Of a stretch of DNA of 64,000 nucleotides, positions 21,801-36,581 are shown in pieces. This stretch comes from Daphnia carinata. Lineage: Eukaryota; Arthropoda; Branchiopoda; Diplostraca; Daphniidae. Under the pieces are notes generated by a model. That model saw nothing but the letters and a program-made list of their open reading frames with translations. It was not told the DNA's origin and searched no databases. The position numbers and the translations under genes were made by a program. Each line of letters opens with the position of its first letter. Position 1 is the stretch's first letter. The stretch spans positions 4,868,424-4,932,423 of the forward strand of contig NC_081334.1 in assembly GCF_022539665.2 (NCBI RefSeq), in the 5' to 3' direction.

Positions 21801-23464
21801 CGATCACGATGCGAGTGCGTGCCCGTTCGAGTCTCTCGCCTGATTCGATAGTTGATTCGTAATGGTACGGACTGTTTGTTAGCAAATGACGGTAGGCCTA
21901 TCAGCAGTTTGGCAACGGATTTCACCCTTCGGTACAGGATGCTATCTAGCAAGCTCGTCATCTGTTTATCTAAACCTTAAACGTTGAACGTAAAGTGAAA
22001 TAGTTGCCATGTCAGTGGAGACGAAATTGAGGGTCAAGGCGTCAATCGTGCTATCGGAATCGGCCGACGTAACAAATGCAACATGACATTTCCTTATAAC
22101 AAATACTGGTGTAACAACGCACTCGTCTTATCGAAAATTCCATTTAGCTCAAAAAGGAACTCGACTCAAAAGAGCAAAAAAAAAAAAAACAAAAAACAAA
22201 AAACAAACCAACAAACATGAAAATGTAAGACAGGATGATTTCTTTGCAACGTACCTGGATCAATGTAACTGATGTCGCACGACTTGAGATTAAGCTCTTC
22301 GATGGGCGACTGGCCCAGCTGCCAAAAGACGTAGCGATTGAGCGCGCCGAGCGGATTCTCCGACAGGTCCAGATGAATCAGTTTCGGCAAGACACACGTG
22401 TCGTCCGCAGGCGGGTCCTTGAACGTTCCCGTCAAGTCAATCTGATTGTCCCGCAGAGACAACACGACCAGCGTGTCCAATCCGTCAAAGGCCCGCCAAT
22501 CCAGCGACTCGATCGAATTGTGCTTGATCGACAGAGTGAGCAGGCTGGTAACGTTGTCGAAGGCGCCCCTCTCGATGACGTAGAGTTGAGGATTCGAATC
22601 CAAACTCATGTCGACGAGGTCCATTTGATGAAAATCGCCGCTCTCCACGACTTGGACGCTCGTGTTGTTCAGCTGGAAGACGGAGAGCGAAAGGTGGCGC
22701 GGCAGATCGGCCGGAACTCTGGTCAGCGACGTGTCGTTGCATACGAGATAGCCAGGTGGGTCGCTTTCAAAGTGGCAACCGGACGGCACGTCCACTTCGC
22801 AAGCGTCGAATTGGGCAGGATACGAGTTGGACGTGTCGTAGAAATCGTACGAGAAGACGTCAGAGCCATCCTCGTAGGTGATGGAAGGCGACAGCAAATC
22901 GGAATAGGCGTCGATGCTGTCAACAGGAGGGTTCAACCCATCAGAATGAGCGTAGGCCATTGGCCACCGATGTCGCGCAGAAGACGTAGCTCCTCGCGAT
23001 CGACAAGTGGAGGAATCGACTACGTTGACTTCCTCGATCTTCACTGGCTCCGTTACGTCCTGTTCTTGAGCAACATCCGCCTGGAAGGAAGACGAGATTC
23101 CGGGAAGAACAACAGTGCCGTAAGGCCTGCTGTCACTGTGCTCAGATAAAGCGCGCCGGCTTGTGGCCGTATCGGATTCGAGCCAGTAAGCCAAAGTTGA
23201 TGGGACGCGCATTAATCCGTCTGATCCAACCCACGCCGGAATGTTCCCTTTTTCCACATCTCGGAATTGATTGCTTTGCTGGAGTAATTGGATGGAAGAC
23301 GACGACGGCTCAATACTCTTCTTCTGTTCGGCGTTTCTTCCGGCATCCGCTTCACTTTTCCATTGGAAAATTGGCACGAACGACGCCGTCTCACCGGGAC
23401 AAGAAAAAATGATGCACCCAACGGTGGTGAAGAAGAAAAGCCTCACTAAACTAAGCCCATTCAT
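18865..23464 (-). CDS. Toll-like receptor (LRR ectodomain, transmembrane segment, TIR)
   Basis: A type I membrane receptor of innate immunity or development. Five minus-strand exons, 23464-22255, 21319-20262, 19894-19408, 19338-19235 and 19164-18865, join in phase to 1052 residues. A signal peptide (LVRLFFFTTVGCIIFSC) is followed by about 200 polar residues. A cysteine-bearing cap (CEVDVPSGCHF, then GYLVCND) opens the leucine-rich repeats, and CNCQ at the end of exon 2 joins ILALQQL in exon 3 to make the LRR C-terminal cap closing at AYTC. The membrane segment is near 822-845 (VVGAVIIVITLVAIM). The TIR domain spans about 880-1030: YDAFISF (box 1), LCIHDRDFTVG (box 2) and FW near the end (box 3). 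There is one juxtamembrane cysteine cluster and no second cap pair. The start is the first ATG before the signal peptide. Confidence 0.93.
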
Positions 23465-25773
23465 TTTTCTTTCTTTTTCTTTTTCTTTTTCTTTTTTTTA
23501 CTCCCTTTCTTTCAGGAAATTGTTGCTTGATTACGATACAGGAGCGAAAGTGACGTCCGTTCTAGCATGTTCTCTCACAGCGCAAGGCAAGCATGCTGCG
23601 TCGTGGCAGCTATGGACGTCGGCCAGTCGAGTCGAGTCTTATCGGCAAAACCAAGTAACGTCACACGTTAACGTTCAATTTTCTACAGCCTTTAGATTGC
23701 AAAGAAACGGTTCAAGCCTTTTTACAGGCACGACAAATCTCTTGTTTTCTACGGGTCGTAAAAAAAAAAAACCCCAAAACAAACAAAAACCGAAACGGGA
23801 AATAACTGGTAACTTTGGGAACACAGCGGCTCAAATTCTTCAATGTCAACTTACTAAGGAACGTGCGATTCGCACGAGCGACAGTCGGATAGGCAACGCA
23901 AAAAGGGGACACTCGAGCGAAAAGGAAATCAATTGGAAACAATGGAACACGACGCTGCTGTTCTACACGTTATTGATGTAGGACGACGCGTCGGAGCGAA
24001 AAGACGAGAACGCACAATATGGTTCGTCAAATCCTGCAGCTGTTGTCTGTATGGACTATCAACGTCTAGACTCCCACAGTTATGTATATGTGCATTTTTC
24101 GTTTTTTTCTTTCCCCTTTTTGGCTTCTTTCTCGCCACCCACTGAAACTAAGCCTGACCTGCCCCCCCACCCCCCCCCCCCCACGTAAACCCGTCAAAAT
24201 ATCTAATAGATATTCATTTTTCAGTTCTTTTTTTTTTTTTTCGGTTGTTGTTGTTGTCGCCCGTTAGGGATTGTGATTGATAACGGTAGGTGGGAGACGA
24301 CTTCAGTGGGATATCGAAGCCGAGCCTCCTGATAGTGATTGGTAGAACTAAAGAAAACGCAACGTTTTCACCACTGAAAGCAATAGTCAAATGAAAAACG
24401 AAAACTGAGAAAACATTGCATGCGAAATGGTGAAAGTAAACGAGTCACTGCAAAAGACATGGCGTTCAATTAGATTTGTTTTCTCTCCCAACGGAGAGCA
24501 CGAGTCAATCACTAGGCGAAATATCGAGAAGGAAAGAAGAATAGATTGAAAAATTGCGTCCACGTCAAAGATTAAAAAGCAGAATGTGAGACGCATTAAA
24601 GTAATCTTATCAGTACATCACCCAGTATCTTATACCCAATAACCTTTTGCAAACAGGATTTATTGGGCACGAGTACATTTTCCTGGCCGTACTTCTCATA
24701 AAAAATGAGGTTTCGTTAGTTCAAACAAAAGGACGCAAAAGGACGCAAAAGGACAAATGAAAATTATTGTTTCTTTTCAATAATAAATTATCGCACTGAA
24801 AGTGACCCGCCTCCCTCCCTCCCTTTTTTATTTTCGTGGATCAAAACAGAAAAAGAGATAACTGAACTGCCATATCAACGCTTCGGTTTCCGTATTAAGA
24901 TACCCGTTTTAGATATTCCTGTTACACAGTTGTTCTTTCTATGCTAGTTTAATCGCCTCAAGTCGTTTGAAAGATGTTATCTTTGGACTAGCGCCATCGT
25001 CCTTCCGTGCCAATACACAAACAAAGTTGTACTACAATTATTATTATTAACACGAATGGTTTACGACCGCTTCGAACAGTTGGGCGCCAAACGGTACGTG
25101 CGGATAGCGTAGACGGCCAAGACATTGTTTATTCCACTTCAATCGACCCCATTCTCTTTCGCTCTTTCGCTCTTTCGCTCTTTCACTCTTTCACTCTTTC
25201 ACTCTCTCTCACACACGACTGTACAGCACGGAATATATCGAAAGCGGGTGGAGGTGCCAACTACACAACAACTAGCATCAACAGCAACCCCAGCGCACGC
25301 CCGATGCTTACTCTCCTTGTTTGACGGACAGCTCGGACAGCTCGGATGGCTCGCGAGGTGTCGGTGAATGGAATTTCCCACTTTGGTTTCTTGTTTGTCC
25401 ATGCAAAGCAAAATGGGAAGGGATGGATGGATGGACGCTTACATTTTGGCACACGACACGAAGAGGGAAATTGCAACTGCGGAGATGAACCGTGTGTGCC
25501 GTCAAACAAGTTCCCTCTTCAGTCTGTCGAACACGCAACCGCACATGAATACATAGGGATCGTAAGGTCGATACGTGAGACGGGCTACGATACGTGAGAC
25601 GGGCTACGACGCGTTTCGTATGACCGATCGTAACGGCGAATTTCATCCGGACCAAAAAGCGACCACAACGAAAATGAGTTAGCAATGGCGTTTCCAATTC
25701 CCTTGCCGAGACGTTTGGTCTGACGAACGCGCTACGTGTTTTGCACCGAACAAAAATGATTATTTTTTTTTTT

Positions 25774-25816
<43 letters not shown>

Positions 25817-25899
25817 AAGTGTGCCGTGTTTGAAAACCATTTGTCCACGGCCTCGCGATGATTTACTGGAGCCAACGGAATGTAAAAAAAACACACACA

Positions 25900-25949
<50 letters not shown>

Positions 25950-26009
25950 GCACGAGAAAAAAAACAAACAGAAGAAGAATGAAATGGTGGCTGTTGGAAT
26001 GGGATCGTT
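23465..26009. other. Intergenic DNA between Toll and sGC alpha
   Basis: No gene seen. Upstream control DNA of the Toll gene should be near 23465-24000. A C run at 24162-24182, CTTT-type repeats near 25150-25210, and T, G and CA runs near 25762-25946 are present. The 3' UTR of the guanylate cyclase alpha gene should lie just left of 26010. Confidence 0.4.
25762..25946. repeat. T22 / G31 homopolymer pair and (CA)n microsatellite
   Basis: A T run (25762-25783) runs directly into a G run of about 31 bases (25784-25814). A (CA)n tract follows at about 25890-25946. Such a G run is prone to sequencing length error, so its length may be inexact. Confidence 0.85.
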
Positions 26010-29000
26010 TCACAAAGCATTGGGGCAGCCGATTCGCAACTGTTTCACGGCGAAACGAACGTGTTGCCGCAAGAGGGATTCTCCTTGCTCGACATCCTTG
26101 GGCGGCTGATAATCCGGATGGCGGTATCCGTTGAGAAAGTGGCAAGTGCCTTCGACATCGGCTGGGAAATTCTTGGGAAGACAGTCGCGTGGCCTCGCTT
26201 CCGTTTCAAAGACGGGCGTTTCTTTGATCAGTCTGAGACGGACGTGACCGGTCGCGGCGCGATGAATCCAAATCAAAAGCGGAAACAAGAAGAAAAGCCA
26301 ATTTGAAATGCGTGATTGAACAACTGCCACTAACCCGACGAGCGATGGCAATGGAACCAGTTTTTTTTTTTTTTTTTAATTTCCCCTTTAATTTAAAATT
26401 AATTGGAATGAATACGAGCAGAAATTCATCGAAAATGGTTGGATAAATTCGTCCACTAAAAACGACACGATGCGACAGACACCCACCCCCCCCCCCCCCA
26501 CAGACGGCCCTTGTTTCATTTCTACCGCTAGATGGGCAGCACCTTATTAACGTCGCCAGGTGCCACTTTACTTCAAAAACAGTCGGCACGGCATCCCCCT
26601 TCCCTCCCTTAGCGCTGCAGCTTACAGTTATCTCATTTCGAACTTAAAAAAAAAAAAAAAAGCAAAAGGAAAGAAAAACCCGATAGACGTTGCGACGTTG
26701 TAAAAATGTAAAAGAATAAACATGAAGGGAGGACTCACTGGTATGTAGACGGACTGATGTTGGTACGGAACGGGACGCTAGTCGATTCAAACTTGTTGGC
26801 CAGGGTGACGTTGTTGCCAAAGAGGCAATACCTGAATGGGTGATGTCAAAGTAGAGGAAGAAACGAACAAAGAACAAGACAGAAACAAAAATTAAGTCGA
26901 TTGCAAAGTCGAAGATATGAGAAAGTCAACGTTTACCTTGGCATCTTCCGTCCGACGACGCCAGCCAAAACTGTTCCCGTGTGCAGTCCGATGCGCATCT
27001 TGACAATTCGATACAGCCAAACGAAGAAATTCAGAGAATAGAAACTCAATCAGATTTAGGGCAAACCTCGTTAAGCGTCTCTCTCTCTCTCTCTCTCTCT
27101 CGTCGTTGCTCGCTGCGTTCGCCATTGTCATCAGCATATATATATACTGTATATCTCGTGAAAGAAAAAGTCGATACACGACTAATTTGGCCAATCGATA
27201 AAAACATAAATGGCAACAGCCACCCGATCAGGGACACATGGCCGTGTGTCTAAGGCGACCAAGAAGGGAGAGGGCGAAAATGCACTGAACAATGGCCACT
27301 CACCTGAATGGGCTGTCCGTCGTGAGTCTGGTGGAAACGGCAAGCTTCCAGCATGCAAAGTGCCATCCAAGCGATTTGTTGTGCGTGAGTGGAACTGACG
27401 CGATGCAGACCGCCGGCGGCGCAGTAAGCGTCTCCTATAGTCTCCACCTATGACGAGATGGTTCATCAAACGCATCGTGCAAAAAAAAAAAAAAAAAAAG
27501 AAAACAAAACAAGCCCACTTTGACATAGGGACGAAAAGCAGGAGCAGAGGGCCAGTTACCTTGTAAATGTCGAGATCGCCGCAGAGAACGTCGAATTGAG
27601 TGTAGAGCGACTGGAGGAGGCTGATGATTTCCATTGGAGTGGCAGTGGCGCAAATGGCGGTGAATCCGACCAAGTCGCTAAAAAGCATCGTCACATTATC
27701 GTGGCTCTGTGCTTCGATCGATTCGCCTGTGACAACGTTGTCCACGATGGGACCCACGCCAGCCAGCCAGACACCAGCATCCGTTTGAGAGGTGCCAAAA
27801 AGAAACCCCCCCCCCCCAAAAAACAAAACAAAAAAAAAAAAACATATCAAAGGAGAACACATGAAGAAAAAAGATAGGAAAAAACAAAAACAAAAATGGA
27901 GAATAACGACTCGTATGAACGACGAACGTTAGCCATTGGTTTGCGTTAACAAATCAACATGAACCGTACTAGAAAAGATAAGCGTCAATAATGCGCCGTC
28001 TCCTATTCTTCCCTCACCATTTCTCGTCGCATTTCCTCTTTTCATTTCGGAGCATGGAACGAACGACATCCTTTGCAGCCATTCCCTTTTTCGGGCTCTC
28101 TGTTTATCTGCATTGTCCTTGTTGGATGGAACGCCAAGCGGCTGGCAATATCAGAGCATAGGAATATAGAAGGACCAAGTGCTTGCTTGCGACGTATAGC
28201 CTTCTCCCTTTCCTGCCCGCTAAGAGCATCGTCCTCCAGCTAAGTGGATGGCATGTCGTATCGTCATCGACAGGGACCAGCGACCGGTCGACCAATCCTT
28301 TCGATTCAGATACGTGATCCCTTTTCCACTTGCTCATCGCAAACTCGCCCGTCTTCCTCCAGTTCTTTTTCGTCCTCGTGTCTTGCCCCCGCTGTTCGTC
28401 TACGGACAAGGCACGCACACGTCGGCACACAAAGGAGCACTACAATGGCTGACTGTATCCAGCCAAGTAAAGCCCAGTTCTCATCAAGTAAAAGTAATGC
28501 GACGACCCGAGCTACATCTCTACTTTCGTTCCTCTTCGCATCGCAAAAGGAAGTGAAAACGTTAGAGAACGCATCTTCTTGGTTATCAACAACAGACGAG
28601 TCGTACGTCTAACTTAGTTGCCCTCCTTTTCTTAGCAAGGATGACCTAAACTGCTATTCCAATCGATTGCCTAATCCCGTTCTCACATCAGAAACGGTCG
28701 TATTTTTATTTTTTTTATTTTTACTTGTGCATCGACACAGCAGAGGGCCAAGTGATCATTGTCCTCGCGAAGCCAATATCCCTCACACGTTTTCAAAGTT
28801 TGAGATTTTAAAAAGGAAATGGAAGAAAACCGAGTGGGGAATCGTTCATTAAAAAATTGGGAACCTTTGATCGGTGGCTTGTTCAACTTCAAATAGCAAA
28901 GTATGTTAAGATCCGGAATTCTCCACGAGAATTTGTCGGTAACCAAAAAATGAGAAAATACTACGCATTCAGACATGGATGAGGTTGAAAGAAGAAGTGA

Positions 29001-32000
29001 GCCGTCATTTGTCTAAAAATCATCTTGTAGGTGGATCCTTACTTCCTTTTTTAATCTCGGGCAACCACAGTTGGTCCAATGTTGGTAAGAGGAGGAGGAG
29101 GAGGAGGAGGAGAAGAAGAAGAAGAAGAAGAAGAAGAAGAAAAAAAAAAAAACCTTTTGATTCTTCGTGCATGAATTCAAACGAGAAAGTAAATCGTTCA
29201 CGATTGGCTGAAGAGAGGTATAAAAAAAGGAGCCCTAAAATCGATTTTGGTCTAGTTTAATTATTTACAGACGAAAAAAGTGGGCGAAAAAGAAGGGTGG
29301 AAGTTGTGAATTTAGGCGGTCAACTTTTTTTTTTTTTTTCCCCTCACAACATTGATCGAAACGGACGAAAAAAACGTCTGCGCACGCATCCGCACAAATC
29401 TAATCAACTCAAATCTTGATGGATTTGTTAGGATGAATGAAACTTTTCGAATTGCCTTTGCGTTTGATCAAAACCTTTTCCGGTTTATCACATCTTTTGA
29501 ATCAACCATTGGAACTAACTGGCTGCCATCTGCATAGTCACTGAGCTATAAAAAGATGGGGGGGGGGGACGTTGATGGGCCGCTTTGCCATGCATACAGA
29601 AATGATAACTTACCCAACCAAAGCCTCTTGGCGATATCGGGCGGGAAGATGAGATGGAGAAGGGAGACGTTCTTCTCGCGCTCCTGTTCAACGGCCGCAG
29701 TGGCTTCTTCAATGTTCTTTTTCAACTTGTCCAACCGACGTTTCAGTCCGTCCTTTAAAGAGAAAAACAAACGAAATAACATGTGGATAGTCAAAATTTG
29801 AAAACAAGGATTAGCATGATATTTCTAATGACATGGTGTATGGTTTGCTACGTAATGGTATTGGCCCTGTAAAACCTAAGCGGAGAGTAGGTAGATGGCG
29901 ATCCAACTCGGCACGGCGCTTTAAAGCGGACGGAATGCGCAATGAGGCTCTGTTGGGAATCAGTTCAACTCGAGTTTCGTTCATCAGAAAATGCAGCCTC
30001 ATGGTCAGTGAGCTGTCCGTTAGCGTACTCTGAAGACGAGCGGACGCTCAGACGGATCTTTTCGGTTACATTTGGATGAAAACATTGGGGCGCTACAATC
30101 TCTTCCGGTCTTTGTTTTTTTTTGTTTGTTTTTTTTTTTTTTTGATGACGCGAGAAGGCGGATGATCCACTACGAACGGCCAAATCGTAACACAAAAATT
30201 GTTAGATGGTTTACCTCCATAAGAAAAAAGAGCAACCCGCTGCGGTAGAAATAAAGACCAAAACCATCAATACTGGCCATGTACTAAAAACAAAAAAAAA
30301 AAACAAAGAACAAAACGAGTGAGAGCTAAGCGAGCCTTTTCATCGGGCAAATACATATTTAGGGTAATAAACATGTGGTTATGCCACGCGTCCGCCATAA
30401 ACAAGCCTCTCGTCGTGGTTTATAGATGACGCTTGCGCATCAGCAATTTATCAAAGAATTTCTTCCACCGCAGCCGATCTGCGACGACGAGCGTTGCCGC
30501 GTGTAGCGTTAATGTATCCCCGATGATTACGCAGTCGTTATTGATGATGCAACTCGACGGAAAATATCAGCCAAAGCCATCGGGACTATGTCTGCTTCGT
30601 GCCTATCGCCTTTCCGCCGTTTCCTTTGACCAAAGCGTCCACCGGATGATTGAACCGATAAGCTTCACTCACGAATCAGCATACTGCCACCACCCCCCAC
30701 CACCCCGTTTTACCAATACCGTAACTAGATTTAGGCGCTCGTCTATGTCATTCTCGAAAAAGGAATTCTTCGATATGTTTTGTGAAGAGACCCACAATTC
30801 TTTGCTCTCTAAACAAGAACTCGTTTGCACAGGAACGGCACAAGGAAAAATAGAGTACGATGCGTTTCACTACAGCGAGGATTGAAAGTCGACGCAATCC
30901 CGTGTTTAAGAATGGGACGTAGGAAGAATGGAGAAGAAAGAAAGAAAAAATGAAATAGGAAATGGAAGAAAACGGGAAGGAACGAACCTGGGCGCGCGCT
31001 TGCTCTCCGACGAGGACGATATCTCTGGTGGCGTCGTGGATGGGAATGTCCGAAATGAAGAGACCTCGACTCGTCAGAGCCTCCAGGCCGTCGACCAGTG
31101 GCGATGCCAGAAATAGGAGACAATCCGACTCGTGACAATAAAGCATTTGTCCTTTGAACTCGAGACCCTGTCAATCATCCACTTGTTTAATGATTCGTCT
31201 TCTCACACTGCCTGACATTCCAAAGCCACAGGCAAGCACGTCAAGCAAGTCAACTTGATTATCACGCATTATTAGCACAACTTGGATAAACAACATCATC
31301 CTACCCTAGGCCATCAAACCCTCCTTTGCATTATTGGCTGTTCATACGTGCATACAAAATCAACACGGCTTCCTTCTTGTGACCTTTAGGCTACAAAGTT
31401 AATCAACAAAATGCCAATCTCTTTTTCTTCTATCATGTTGTAGGCAAAAATAATATTAAAAAAAAAAAAAAAAAAAAAAATAAAAAAAGATATTAAGAGC
31501 CGTATTTTTTTCCCTTAGGCTAAAGATGTAAACGATTGGTTAATCAGCCAAGATGAGTAGCAAATCAATTACGTTCTACGTCATCTTCTACTTGGCCCCG
31601 TGGCAACCCAATTGCCATGATATTGAAAGAGACTGGCTTACGCGCTGCTAGACTATTCTTACACGTCGCCTCAACGTTTCAATTCATCTTTGCTCACCTC
31701 AAGTTTGGTTTTGCGGCTGTCTTTTGTCACGTGGCAGACGGCCAGCACAAACGGGCTGTTGGCCTTTTTAAGGATCTTGTCAAAGTTGGGCTCGACCGTC
31801 GGTTTCTTCAACTGGAAATAAGTGGCCAAATGTCGGCCCATCTTTTTCATTTCAGGGCCAAAGAGACGCATGAAGCCGACGCCTAGCTGGACCAGCTGCA
31901 TGTTGCGATCCACCATAAAGTGCCAGGGGAAGGCCTTGCAGAACGTCGACGTCCCAATGTAATTTTGGCTCATGCACGTCGACGTCGAGACGGACGTCGT

Positions 32001-33088
32001 CGTCGACTCAAACGAGCGCAGATTCAACGAATCGCGTTGCTTCATGTCCGCCAAGTGAGGAGCCCGTTGGAAGGTGCGGGTCGGCTGGTCGTCCGTCACC
32101 GACGAGGCCATGGCGGACGGGTCGTCAAAACAAACCAACGATCGCGTCTTGGAGAGGAGAAGTTGCTCTTCATCTTCGGCGATGGCGGCCGAACTGGCCA
32201 ACGCCTCGTCTTCGTCGACGATCGGCATCGAGAAACAGAAATGGTAGCGAAGAGCCGACTTTGATTTGAGTTCGTAAATGGTGACGCGGATGGTGACGCC
32301 GACGTGAAACAAGTGCGTCGCGATACCCTGCCACAATGAAAAGTACAAAAGACTATTTGAAAATAGGGGAAATGATGAAGAAGAAGAAGAAGAAGAAAAA
32401 AAAGAGCGGCCCAATTTGGCTTTCCTTCCGCATCCATGTTATCGCGATTGTAACAACAGGAGCCTCGCATTCAAAAAGGGGAGATAAATAAATACACGGG
32501 ACAAGAGGAAAAGGAACCATAAATTGGCCGCTAATGGCCGACATGAGGAAATCTAATCAAGGCCAACGGAAGCAGCAAGGCCAACCAATAGGAGGAGCCA
32601 TGCGAAAAGTGGGAGCGCGAGGATTACGGTTTCATCATTAACGCTAGATTACAGTTGTTTAGGTTCCGTGACGTGTGTGTGTGTGTGTGTGTACTTTGAG
32701 AATCCCGGCCCAGAGGTAACCGCAAGCGGCCACGGCCGTGCGAAAGTGCAGCGTCAGTCGGCCTTGCTCCGGGACGCAACTGAAGGAAATGTCGTAGTGG
32801 TTGGAGATGATGATGTTGCCTTCGTCGTTGCTGTGATTCGTTCGGTTGCTAGTCGTCGTCTTCATCTCTTGGTAAACGCTGCCCAAATTCTGCAGGAAGC
32901 CAAAAAGGTCGCTGCCCAGGGACTGCAGGGCGCCACAGTACTCTTCCAGCACGGCCAAAAGGAAGGCTTCACCCATACGCTCCAAAAACTGCCTCCGCTC
33001 AATTTCTACGAGCCACACGTGCAGGCACAAAAAAAGAAATAAGGAAAAAAAAAAAAAAAAAAAAACAAACAAACAAACATCACTCGTC

Positions 33089-33125
<37 letters not shown>

Positions 33126-35345
33126 TCATGATCATATCGTGTTGACACAGGGAAATGGGGAAAGCAAAGCAACCGCCACTTTAGAAAGCGACGTGAAAAT
33201 AGAAAATGAATCAAAGCCCCACTAGAGATTCGAACGGGGAAAGAAGAACCCATCACCCCTCACCCCTCTCCCCCTCTTCCGAAAAAGAGGACGACCCAGG
33301 CGCTAAAAACAGGAAGTAAGAATAAATAGCAGAATAGCTGACGGCTTCGTTTTCGATCGCAACCAACGGGCTAAGGTCGAAGAAAAATCTTTTTCGATGA
33401 ATTCAATAGGGCAAATGTTGCCTATCGTCGTCTATGACAATAAACACATTTCGAAAACACCTTCGACATCCGACTACTATTTAGTGTGCGCTCACGTACA
33501 TTCATCCCAGCACGTGATACAAGACAGACCCCAAAATCCGTCCGCCTATGGATTCAAACCAACGGGGAAAAAAGAAAATGTGGGAATGAACGGGGAAAAA
33601 GGATCGGAAAAAAACAACAAAACAAAACAAAACAAAAACAAGCAAATTTCGCTTTCAAAGACGTTTCCATTTCCCTTTCTCACATTGTTGTTAATCTCAA
33701 TTCCCTCCTTGTTTTCTTCTTCTTCTTCTTCTACCCCCAAAGACAAGGGCACATCGATCTCGCCCGCTTTTTTTTTTTTTTTTTTTATCTCGTCGTGATC
33801 GATCGATGCGCCTCTACGAAAAAAAAAAAATGCCAGATTTTCTAGCCCACCCAAAAAACGCGAGACCTCACGACAAAAGGACTTTGGCTGAGCGTGTCAC
33901 GATCATTTAGCGGTTGGGTTGGCCATTTCTTGTTGTCTCGTGTCTCTTCCTTTCTTTTGCACCCGTCCCTTCTCCTCGACAATTGCGGCGATGGGTAAAA
34001 GCACGGCGTGCGCGGTGACCAACCCACTCGATGCTTCTCCCTCCTGCTGTTGAATACAAGATTCACACAATCGCATTCAAAATGAATCCGTCCTCGACAC
34101 ACTCTGGGTTAATGGCGATGACGAGTGCTGCCATTGCGATCGGAATCGTATGAAGTAGGATGTTCATTTGCATTTTGATGACGCGTCGGGTGAGATGAGA
34201 CGGCACAGTCGAGTCGCGTGCAGAAAGAGTAAGGCAGAGAATGGCGGAATAACAACTGACCTGGCAAATGATTGGTGGCATTCCAGCAGCTGTGCAGGAA
34301 GAGCGAATCTGGTTCAGCGATCGACTTGTCCGTCATCTCGGCCGCCAACCTAATCACGCACATACACACACACACACACACAAAAAGAAAAAGGAATGTG
34401 TAAAGACCATCTTCTATTACGTGCACACATGTCTTTGCGCAATGGTTCATTCGAATGAGGATGACATAGAACATTTGCTGAGTCACATAAAAAGATCTGA
34501 TGGACCAACGAAATCACTAAAGACGTAGCGCTGCGCTCCGTGGGGCTTGTCTTTACGACCTCCACGTAGACAATCCATTTGCCTGGCCTCTTTTATTGGT
34601 CAAGAACATTGGTCGTTTTTGCCAGTAAATCGGTGCTACGTTTATGTCCGCCACCGCATTTCATCCCAAGTTCAATCAAACATTATTCACTTGGTACCCT
34701 TTTTGTTTTTTTTTTTTTTTCGTTTTACGGGAGAGTCATATTTTGCAGTCATGATGGGCTATTTACCTGGCATCGTCAAAGTGGATTTGTCCAGCCGTGG
34801 CGCTGCTTTCGTTGCCGCTGCCATCGTCGTGGTGAGGATTCAGCCGATCCCACTGATGGACGGCCCGTCGCAGACAATTTTCCTGTTACAGTCCATCAAA
34901 CGGTTAGAAATCAGAATCAATCGGATGCAATCAAAAAGCGTCACAGCACCGAAAGAGTAAGAGGAGAAAATGAATACATAATCCTGCAGAGATGGCGCAG
35001 AAAATGCATGGCCGAAGAAGGAAGGAGGAAAGGGCAAGACGCTGAAAGCAGGCAACAGACTACGACCGAGGGCAAAACGTGGAACGACCGACGACCATCA
35101 ACGGCATTGAGAGCTACATCATCTACTAGCATAAATAAATGACACGGCAGGCAGGGCCCGAAAAGAAGATGATCTTGTAATAAAAATCAATGATTCACGA
35201 CAAAAGAAGGCGGCTCTACGACTAGCTTTGTCTCGTTTCTATCAGCTCCGCGTCTAGCAGCTCTTTTTCTTTTGCCTTCCTGCTTTCATCGTCTCAAAGT
35301 ATTAGTGGATCAGCGCTATACATTTATACATTTATATAAAGCAAA

Positions 35346-35394
<49 letters not shown>

Positions 35395-36545
35395 AAACGC
35401 AGAAGATGGGATGCTGGCGGTGTAGTAGCAAAGCAGAGCAACGTCAACTAATCGGATGCGAGTCAAAGAATCGGCTGGCGGTGGCTTTGTGACTAGACGA
35501 CTCGTAACTCGCCTCGGGATTTCACGGCGGCGTTACGCCGTACAGTTGGTGCGTGTACGAGGTGAAACAGAGGGCGATGAGACGAGTCTCAAAGGAGAGC
35601 AAATATCCAGTCTCAAAGTACACCAATAAACCGACCCTGCCGTCCCAAACCACTCTGGCCGCTAACCATCGCCATCGTCTCATCTTCGCCAGAAAATATG
35701 AAATCTCATCAAAAAACAATAACAAGAAACGAGCTTTTCCTCTTCTCTGACCATTCCTTTGCTCGTTTCACGGCTACAACACACGACGCATCTTCTTTCG
35801 CGAGTGGCGTTCCATTCCGCCACATCAATGTGCTTGCGCCGTTGGGGCTAGAAAAGAGGCATCCCCCTTTTTCTATTTTTCATCCGAATCTTCTTAATTC
35901 CATTCGGCAAAGCGGATCCATGTTCCCCCTTTTGCTTTTTAATGTTGATTGAAAGTGTGTGTGTGTGTGTCTGTGTGTATAGAACGAGGATCACTATTCA
36001 GCTCCGTGGAAAATGAGACGACGCAAGAGTGAGTCTTATTTTTGGCCATACTAATCCCATCCATCAACGTCTTCACTTGGGATGCAGAGCATCACATTAT
36101 TGCAACAACCCCCTACCCCCTGTAGCGCCATCACGGTGAGAGATTGACTTCATACCCCATTTCACCTGATTGCATTGGCTTTTTCGTTAAATTGAGAGGT
36201 TAGAGATTGCTATGCCCATTAGCGGTTTACAGAACGATGGCAAAATGAAATTTAAATATTTACAAAAAAAAAAAAAAAATGCCAGCCTGGATGAAGAATT
36301 TAAACAAAAAAATCCCCCCCCCCTCCCTCCCTTGTTGGGGAATAAATAAATAAATAAATAAATTCAATCCGACCACTTTAAAGGAGATTGCTACCACCCA
36401 CCACCAGCACGCCCCTAACAGAGAAAACGTACGTGCAACCAGCAGGTCTCATTCCGCGTTTAGGCAAATTCTATTTCCTTAACGGCCTCCCAGTGGGGCC
36501 GCTAGCGATCCTCAAAGTGTTGTCGCTGCCAATGATTGTCGCTAG

Positions 36546-36581
<36 letters not shown>

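Noticed and set aside
22235-23149. A 304-codon plus-strand ORF
   Set aside because: It is the exact antisense of Toll exon 1, whose minus-strand reading has a signal peptide and leucine-rich repeats; the composition is a mirror effect.
34579-35142. A 187-codon plus-strand ORF
   Set aside because: It is antisense to sGC alpha exon 2 and includes a translated T run.
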